Assembly: GCA_963966775.1 (NCBI GenBank)
Contig: CAXAAH010000015.1
Coordinates: 1 to 36,912 of the forward strand
Origin: UBA685 sp002299005
GTDB taxonomy: Bacteria > Pseudomonadota > Alphaproteobacteria > Puniceispirillales > Puniceispirillaceae
Reading direction: 5' to 3'
Length of the DNA stretch: 36,912 bases
Made by a program: the position numbers and the translations under genes. Below, in pieces: positions 31,979 to 36,912 of this stretch; position 1 is the first letter of the stretch, and each line of letters begins with the position of its first letter. A model generated the notes under the pieces. The model saw only the letters and a program-made list of their open reading frames with translations. It did no database searches and was not told the DNA's origin.

Positions 31979-33490
31979 ATGACAAAATTTAGTGATAAAC
32001 CAACCTTATCTTTGGCAAAGCCCGTTAAGATAAAGGCCAAAAAGCCAAAGGGCCCGCGCAAAATCAAAGCCGGCACTTTGCGTGACCCGAAAAAAGACCG
32101 CCAAGATAAGGGTGGGGCTTTTCATAAAGATAAATCGTCCAACAAGCCTATCAGGCTAGAGCGTGTTCATAATCTGCCTGCCAACCGGATGGCCGCTTAT
32201 GAGGTCGCGGCGCTTGTGGTTTTGCATGATCATTATCTTGATAAGGCATTGGCAGAAAATGACCGGTTGCAAGAGCTATACGCCTCTGACAGGCAATTTG
32301 TGCGCCTGCTGGTCACAAGCCTGCTTCGTCATCACAGGCAATTATCTGAACTGCTAGATGGCTATGTGCAACGCACCCCGCCGGCGGATGCGATGCTTAT
32401 CTTAATGATGGGTGCGGCGCAGCTTTTAATCCTTAAGACCCCCACACATGCCGCGCTTAGCACCTCGGTTGATTTGATGCGCGCGGCCGGGTTTGAACAT
32501 ATGACAGGCATGACAAATGCGGTCTTACGCAAAGTCGCGCAAGCCTCTGTCAATTTCAAAGACCCTGCCTCATTGGCTTTGAATATTGAGCCGCAAATCC
32601 TCAAAGGCTGGCATAAGGCCTATGGCAAAGAGCGCACAAATGCCTTTTTGCCGACCTTATTTAGCACGCCTAAGATTGACCTTACCTTTGCCGATGCAAG
32701 CAAGGCCAAAGCAATGGCTGAGAAGGTTGAAGGCACCCTTATCTCTGATTTGATTGTGCGCGCGCCTTTGGGCGGCAATGTCACCGAATGGGAAGGCTTT
32801 AAAGAGGGTCATTGGTGGGTACAAGATGTGGCCGCCTCTCTGCCTGTCAGCTTGCTAGGCGATTTGCAAGATAAGCGTGTCATTGATATGTGCGCGGCCC
32901 CCGGTGGCAAAACGGCGCAATTTATCGCTGGCGGGGCAAAAGTAACCGCGCTTGAGATTGACCCGAAACGCGCCAACCGCCTCTCAACCAACCTATCTCG
33001 CTTGAAGATGAGCTGTGTTATCGAGGTTGCTGATGCGCTTGACTATACGCCAGAGGGCAAGTTTGACGCTGTGTTGCTTGATGCGCCTTGCTCTGCTACG
33101 GGCACTATTCGCAAGCGCCCTGATGTGATGCGCAAAGATATCTCAGATGATCTCGCCCTCTTGCCTGATATGCAAAAGCAAATGGCACGAAGAGCGCTTA
33201 GCTGGCTAAACCGCGACGGCACCTTGTTATATGCCACCTGCTCTTTGCAACCAGAAGAAGGCGAAGAGGTGATTGAGGCACTGACGACCGGCCCACGCGC
33301 TGTGGCACGCATTATGCCGATTACGCCAGACGAAGCCGGTCCTTTTGCTGAGGCGCTTCTTGAAAATGGCACCTTGCGTCTTCTGCCTGATTCGTATCGC
33401 GCGCCAGAATTGGCCTCTGATAGCACGGAAGAGCCTCATTCTAGCGATGGTAATGACGGCTTTTTCATTGCCAGATTGCAACGTATTTGA
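31979..33490 (+). CDS. rsmB: RsmB/NOP family 16S rRNA (cytosine-C5) methyltransferase
   Basis: The enzyme methylates a cytosine of 16S rRNA (C967 in E. coli). An N-terminal NusB-like helical domain (about 65-210: RMAAYEVAALVVLHDHYL to KVAQASVNF) is followed by the SAM domain with DMCAAPGGK (303-311), DAPCSATG (368-375, Cys371) and YATCSLQPEEGE (Cys421), the two catalytic-region cysteines of m5C methyltransferases. The first 60 residues form a Lys/Arg-rich disordered extension, longer than in E. coli RsmB. RsmB followed by a heparinase-like gene and purH is a conserved alphaproteobacterial order. Confidence 0.93.
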   Translation: MTKFSDKPTLSLAKPVKIKAKKPKGPRKIKAGTLRDPKKDRQDKGGAFHKDKSSNKPIRLERVHNLPANRMAAYEVAALVVLHDHYLDKALAENDRLQELYASDRQFVRLLVTSLLRHHRQLSELLDGYVQRTPPADAMLILMMGAAQLLILKTPTHAALSTSVDLMRAAGFEHMTGMTNAVLRKVAQASVNFKDPASLALNIEPQILKGWHKAYGKERTNAFLPTLFSTPKIDLTFADASKAKAMAEKVEGTLISDLIVRAPLGGNVTEWEGFKEGHWWVQDVAASLPVSLLGDLQDKRVIDMCAAPGGKTAQFIAGGAKVTALEIDPKRANRLSTNLSRLKMSCVIEVADALDYTPEGKFDAVLLDAPCSATGTIRKRPDVMRKDISDDLALLPDMQKQMARRALSWLNRDGTLLYATCSLQPEEGEEVIEALTTGPRAVARIMPITPDEAGPFAEALLENGTLRLLPDSYRAPELASDSTEEPHSSDGNDGFFIARLQRI

Positions 33491-33570
33491 CCATACTTGT
33501 CACAAAAGTCACCTCAATAACAGACTGAACGATTACCAGACTGACCACATAAAGGGCGAATGAGCAAGAG

Positions 33571-35160
33571 ATGAAGCCGCAAGATAGGAAAGCGGAATGG
33601 CGCATCACGCCGACCGAGAGATTGTTGCGGCAATCAGCGCTTTTCAAATGGCAATTGCGTGGCCCTGCGCCTGACTGGCCCACTGGCAAATTGATGGATC
33701 CTTGGCAAGGACGCGCGATGCGTGGCAGTCAGCTTGTCCAAGGCGGCCTTGCCCAAATGCTCAAAGATGATGCCTATCACAATTTCAGCTGGCTAAGAGA
33801 TATACGCGATTATGGCGGCGCGGCTGGCCGAAGCTTGGCACGTGACCATGTGGAACGCTGGTGCAAAACAAACACAAATTGGCAAGAAACCCTCTATCGC
33901 CCCGATAGGCTTGGCTCAAGATTGGCTAATTTATTCTTCACCCTTAGCTGGTTCGGCGAATCTGCGACCGAAGAATTTCAGCAATTATTGCTAAAATCTC
34001 TGCTCTTCCAGACCAAGTCCCTATCACTTGACTGGCAACGCCTTGACAGTGTGACACAGCAAATCCCCGCCCTAAAAGGCTTGTTCATCGCCCAAGTGAT
34101 GTTGCGCCGTGATGATAAGGATTTAGCGGGCCTGCTTGATATGATTTTGCAAAAGGCGAAATCTTTGCTGATGCCTGATTGGGGGCATAAATCACGCGCC
34201 CCAGAACAGCATATGCAGCTGTTGCGCCATCTGATTGAATTGCGCCAAGCCGCCATACTCCATGATAGCACCCCCTCTCAGCCCCTTGATGAGATGGTCA
34301 CAAATATGGGCAATTTGATGAAGCTATGGCGTCATAATAATGGGGAATTTGCCCATTTCCAACGCGCCGGCAAAAGCAGTGCCAGCGACATTGAAGATGT
34401 CCTAAAACGATGCGGCCCCAAAGGTAAGATTACCCCGCAAGCCCCTCATACCGGCTATTTGCGCCTATCAGCAGCGCGCAATACACTTATCATGGATGCT
34501 GGCACACCAGCGCCCCCCACAGATGGTGAGACCCTGTCTTGTGCCAGCACATTGGCGTTTGAATTTTCAGTTGCCAATGCCCGCTTTATTGTTGGCGCGG
34601 GACAATATGCCGCCGACCCAAGGCTTGCCAAAGCGTTGAGTAAAACAGCCGCCCATTCCGCGCTCACATTAGACGGGCTTGATTCCTCGAACTTTGATGA
34701 GGCCCGCATCGCTGAGATATCAAATGTCGAAGCCGGGCCAGCAGATGGCGGCATGTTGGCAATCGGCACACATAATGGCTATCAGAAAAGCCACGGCATC
34801 TTGCATCACAGACAAATCTATTTAACCAGCAATGGCAGTAATTTGCGCGGCGCTGATAGGCTTGAATATACAGGCGATCCCGGCGAAATCCCGAGCTTTG
34901 CCGAATTACGCTTTCACCTGCACCCACGTGTTTCAGCCGCGCTTCTTGGTGATAACCGTATTTTGCTTAAGATTCATGGCCAAAAGGCTGGTTGGATTTT
35001 CAAATCAGCCGGCGGCACCCCGCAATTAGAGCCGTCTTTGTATTTTGATAATGGCAGACGCACCTCATGCCAGCAGATTGTCTTAATGACGCCTGTCTCG
35101 CAAATTCGCACGATTGGGGAAATTGAAGCACGGTGGGCCTTTATCAAAAGTGCGCCTTAA
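33571..35160 (+). CDS. Heparinase II/III family protein
   Basis: A 529-residue protein with a helical N-terminal toroid (about 20-250; DDAYHNFSWLRDIRDYGG, NRLGSRLANLFFTLSWFGES-like segments) and a C-terminal beta-rich heparinase II/III domain (about 290-520; TGYLRLSAARNTLIMDAG, AHSALTLDGLDSSNFDEA, GYQKSHGILHHRQIYL). Relatives are lyases for acidic polysaccharides, but the alphaproteobacterial copy between rsmB and purH has no proven substrate. No signal peptide is visible, which is unusual for a polysaccharide lyase and points to an intracellular role or non-classical targeting. It starts 80 bases after rsmB. Confidence 0.9.
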   Translation: MKPQDRKAEWRITPTERLLRQSALFKWQLRGPAPDWPTGKLMDPWQGRAMRGSQLVQGGLAQMLKDDAYHNFSWLRDIRDYGGAAGRSLARDHVERWCKTNTNWQETLYRPDRLGSRLANLFFTLSWFGESATEEFQQLLLKSLLFQTKSLSLDWQRLDSVTQQIPALKGLFIAQVMLRRDDKDLAGLLDMILQKAKSLLMPDWGHKSRAPEQHMQLLRHLIELRQAAILHDSTPSQPLDEMVTNMGNLMKLWRHNNGEFAHFQRAGKSSASDIEDVLKRCGPKGKITPQAPHTGYLRLSAARNTLIMDAGTPAPPTDGETLSCASTLAFEFSVANARFIVGAGQYAADPRLAKALSKTAAHSALTLDGLDSSNFDEARIAEISNVEAGPADGGMLAIGTHNGYQKSHGILHHRQIYLTSNGSNLRGADRLEYTGDPGEIPSFAELRFHLHPRVSAALLGDNRILLKIHGQKAGWIFKSAGGTPQLEPSLYFDNGRRTSCQQIVLMTPVSQIRTIGEIEARWAFIKSAP

Positions 35161-35258
35161 AAACAGGCATAGCGTTGATGGCCATGACGTGCCAATAGAC
35201 AAAAACGACCCCTTATGCCATATAGGCGGCAGTTTGATTGAGGCTCATTAGACACCAG

Positions 35259-35288
35259 TCTTTTGCGTCATAATCTTTTGCGTCATAA
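35259..35288 (+). repeat. 15-bp tandem direct repeat upstream of purH
   Basis: TCTTTTGCGTCATAA occurs twice in immediate succession (35259-35273 and 35274-35288), ending 36 bases before the purH start. The first unit's TTGCGT lies 17 bases ahead of TAAAAA just after the second, so the duplication may shape a weak promoter or a regulator site. Confidence 0.8.
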
Positions 35289-35324
35289 AAATTTTGGCTC
35301 ACTAATATAAGGACTTGCTCTTCT

Positions 35325-36908
35325 ATGTCTGCTATCACGCCCATTCGCCGCGCCCTTTTGTCTGTCTCTGATAAAACAGGCCTTATCGACCTTGGCAAAG
35401 CGCTCGCCGCTAAGGGGGTTGATATCATCTCGACAGGCGGTTCTGCCAAAGCGTTGCGTGAGGCTGGCATTGCGGTAACAGACGTCAGCGATGTCACAGG
35501 CTTTCCAGAGATTATGGATGGCCGTGTGAAGACCTTGAACCCGCTTATCCATGGCGGTCTTTTGGCAAGGCGCGACCATGAGGGCGACCGTCAAGCCATG
35601 CAAGAACATAACATCACAGGCATCGATTTGGTGGTTGTAAACCTCTATCCTTTCGAAGCCACAGTCGCGGCGGGGGCTGATTTTGATACTTGTGTTGAGA
35701 ATATCGATATTGGCGGGCCAGCGATGATCCGTGCCAGTGCGAAAAACCATGCTTATGTCACAATTATCACACAGCCATCTGATTATGAGACTTTGCTTGC
35801 CCAGCTTGATGAGATGAATGGCACAGATGAAGCCTTCCGCCGCGCCATGGCCTATAAAGCCTTTAGCCGCACAGCCGCCTATGATAGCGCGGTCCATAGC
35901 TGGCTTGCCGGTCATGCAGGCGAAGATGCCGTTTTTGGCAGTCAATTCTCACTCAATGGTCAAAAAGTCAGCACCTTGCGCTATGGCGAAAACCCGCACC
36001 AATCAGCCGCATCATATGCGCTTGGCGATAAGGTGCCGAGCGTTCTTCATGCCACGCAAATACAAGGCAAAGAGCTGTCTTATAACAATCTCAATGACAC
36101 AGATGCGGCCTTTAATTTGGCCAGCGAGTTTGACGCGCCAACCATCGCAATTATCAAGCACGCAAATCCCTGCGGTGTCGCAACAGCCGCCACATTGGAT
36201 GAAGCATGGGACAAAGCGTTGGCCTGTGATTCTGTCTCAGCCTTTGGCGGCATTGTTGCCATGAACCGCCCGCTTGATGCGCCGACAGCTGAAAAAATCA
36301 CCCATATCTTTACCGAAGTTGTTATCGCCCCTGATGCCGATGAAGATGCCAAACAGATCATGGCAAAAAAGCCGAATCTGCGCCTTCTGACAACAGGCGG
36401 CATGGCAGATACCGCCGCCTCTGGCACAAAATTCAAAGCCATCACAGGCGGCATGCTGGTACAGTCGGTTGATAATGGCCAAGTAACCAAAGATGATTTG
36501 GAAATCGTCACCAAAATCGCGCCAACCGCCGCACAGCTAGATGATATGCTCTTTGCGTGGAAGATTGCCAAGCACGTCAAATCAAATGCGATTATCTATG
36601 TCAAAGATAAGGTCACACTTGGTGTCGGGGCTGGCCAGATGAGCCGTGTCGATTCATGCAAAATCGCGGCTGAAAAAGCCCGCCGCATGGCCGCTATGCA
36701 AGGGCAAGACACATTGCCAACCATTGGCTCAGTTGTTGCCTCAGACGCCTTTTTCCCCTTTGCAGATGGCCTGCTTGAGGCGATTGAAGCAGGGGCAACC
36801 GCGGTTATCCAGCCGGGCGGCTCTATGCGTGATACCGAAGTTATCGAAGCGGCTGATAAGGCTGGTATCGCGATGGTCTTCACAAAGATGCGCCATTTCA
36901 ATCACTAA
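35325..36908 (+). CDS. purH: Bifunctional AICAR formyltransferase / IMP cyclohydrolase
   Basis: PurH carries out the last two steps of de novo IMP synthesis: formyl transfer from 10-formyl-tetrahydrofolate to AICAR, then ring closure. The N-terminal IMP cyclohydrolase domain (about 1-200) has RRALLSVSDKTGL, DIISTGGSAKALREAGI and FPEIMDGRVKTLNPLIHGG. The formyltransferase domain has the catalytic Lys278-His279 in IKHANPCGVA and LRYGENPHQSA. At 527 residues it is complete, ending four bases before the window edge. The 164-base gap upstream holds a 15-bp tandem duplication and no recognised riboswitch. AAGGA lies upstream of the ATG. Confidence 0.98.
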   Translation: MSAITPIRRALLSVSDKTGLIDLGKALAAKGVDIISTGGSAKALREAGIAVTDVSDVTGFPEIMDGRVKTLNPLIHGGLLARRDHEGDRQAMQEHNITGIDLVVVNLYPFEATVAAGADFDTCVENIDIGGPAMIRASAKNHAYVTIITQPSDYETLLAQLDEMNGTDEAFRRAMAYKAFSRTAAYDSAVHSWLAGHAGEDAVFGSQFSLNGQKVSTLRYGENPHQSAASYALGDKVPSVLHATQIQGKELSYNNLNDTDAAFNLASEFDAPTIAIIKHANPCGVATAATLDEAWDKALACDSVSAFGGIVAMNRPLDAPTAEKITHIFTEVVIAPDADEDAKQIMAKKPNLRLLTTGGMADTAASGTKFKAITGGMLVQSVDNGQVTKDDLEIVTKIAPTAAQLDDMLFAWKIAKHVKSNAIIYVKDKVTLGVGAGQMSRVDSCKIAAEKARRMAAMQGQDTLPTIGSVVASDAFFPFADGLLEAIEAGATAVIQPGGSMRDTEVIEAADKAGIAMVFTKMRHFNH

Positions 36909-36912
36909 TTTG

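Noticed and set aside
35283..35945. 220-codon open frame on the minus strand inside purH
   Set aside because: It lies opposite purH, whose protein motifs are complete; the translated product has no recognisable domain and reads like an antisense shadow.

Overview
The window looks like ordinary chromosome of a marine alphaproteobacterium of moderate GC. It could be a SAR116-type organism related to Candidatus Puniceispirillum, but that placement rests on gene order and protein flavour and was not tested. Alphaproteobacterial hallmarks are the block helicase, S4 protein, ferredoxin, CarD and RpoH; a PraR-like XRE regulator; the run RsmB, heparinase II/III, PurH; small DUF1491 and DUF1674 proteins; and a RACo/RamA-like activator beside a split corrinoid methyltransferase. 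No tRNA, rRNA, insertion sequence, phage gene or CRISPR array was seen. No gene-free stretch exceeds 300 bases.

Layout. Bases 1-9.8 kb carry aroC (+), then a long minus-strand series: TlyA, Dxs, IspA and XseB (isoprenoid start-up), an XRE regulator, proline iminopeptidase, RpoH, CarD, 7Fe ferredoxin, a TerB-like protein and an S4 RNA-binding protein. A 905-residue Suv3-like helicase follows (9.8-12.5 kb). At 12.7-15.8 kb two plus-strand paralogues encode TPR repeats fused to membrane helices and a shared unrecognised C-terminal domain. They look AT-richer than their surroundings and each sits behind a copy of the same ~61 bp upstream sequence. Next are an AcnB-type aconitase that reads like the Bacteroidetes form (15.9-18.7 kb, -) and ccmABCD for cytochrome c maturation (19.0-21.15 kb, +).

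The most interesting block is 21.2-27.0 kb (-). In transcription order it encodes a B12-binding corrinoid protein, a DUF1638 protein, a small 'virulence factor' family protein (PF13769), MetF, a methyltetrahydrofolate:corrinoid methyltransferase, and an ATP-dependent corrinoid reductive activator with an N-terminal 2Fe-2S domain. Together these supply the folate, cobalamin and reactivation parts of methionine synthase as separate proteins. The homocysteine domain is not in the window. I read the block as a split methionine synthase with two uncharacterised accessory proteins; a catabolic demethylation route is the main alternative.

The rest (27.2-36.9 kb) holds YciB, a DusA-type dihydrouridine synthase, an exported EEP-family phosphodiesterase, a HisD-family dehydrogenase whose active-site residues depart from true histidinol dehydrogenase, DUF1491, an SdhAF4-like protein, RsmB, a heparinase II/III-like protein and PurH. 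Regulatory signals visible by eye include a near-consensus promoter and long leader hairpin for carD and three good intrinsic terminators.
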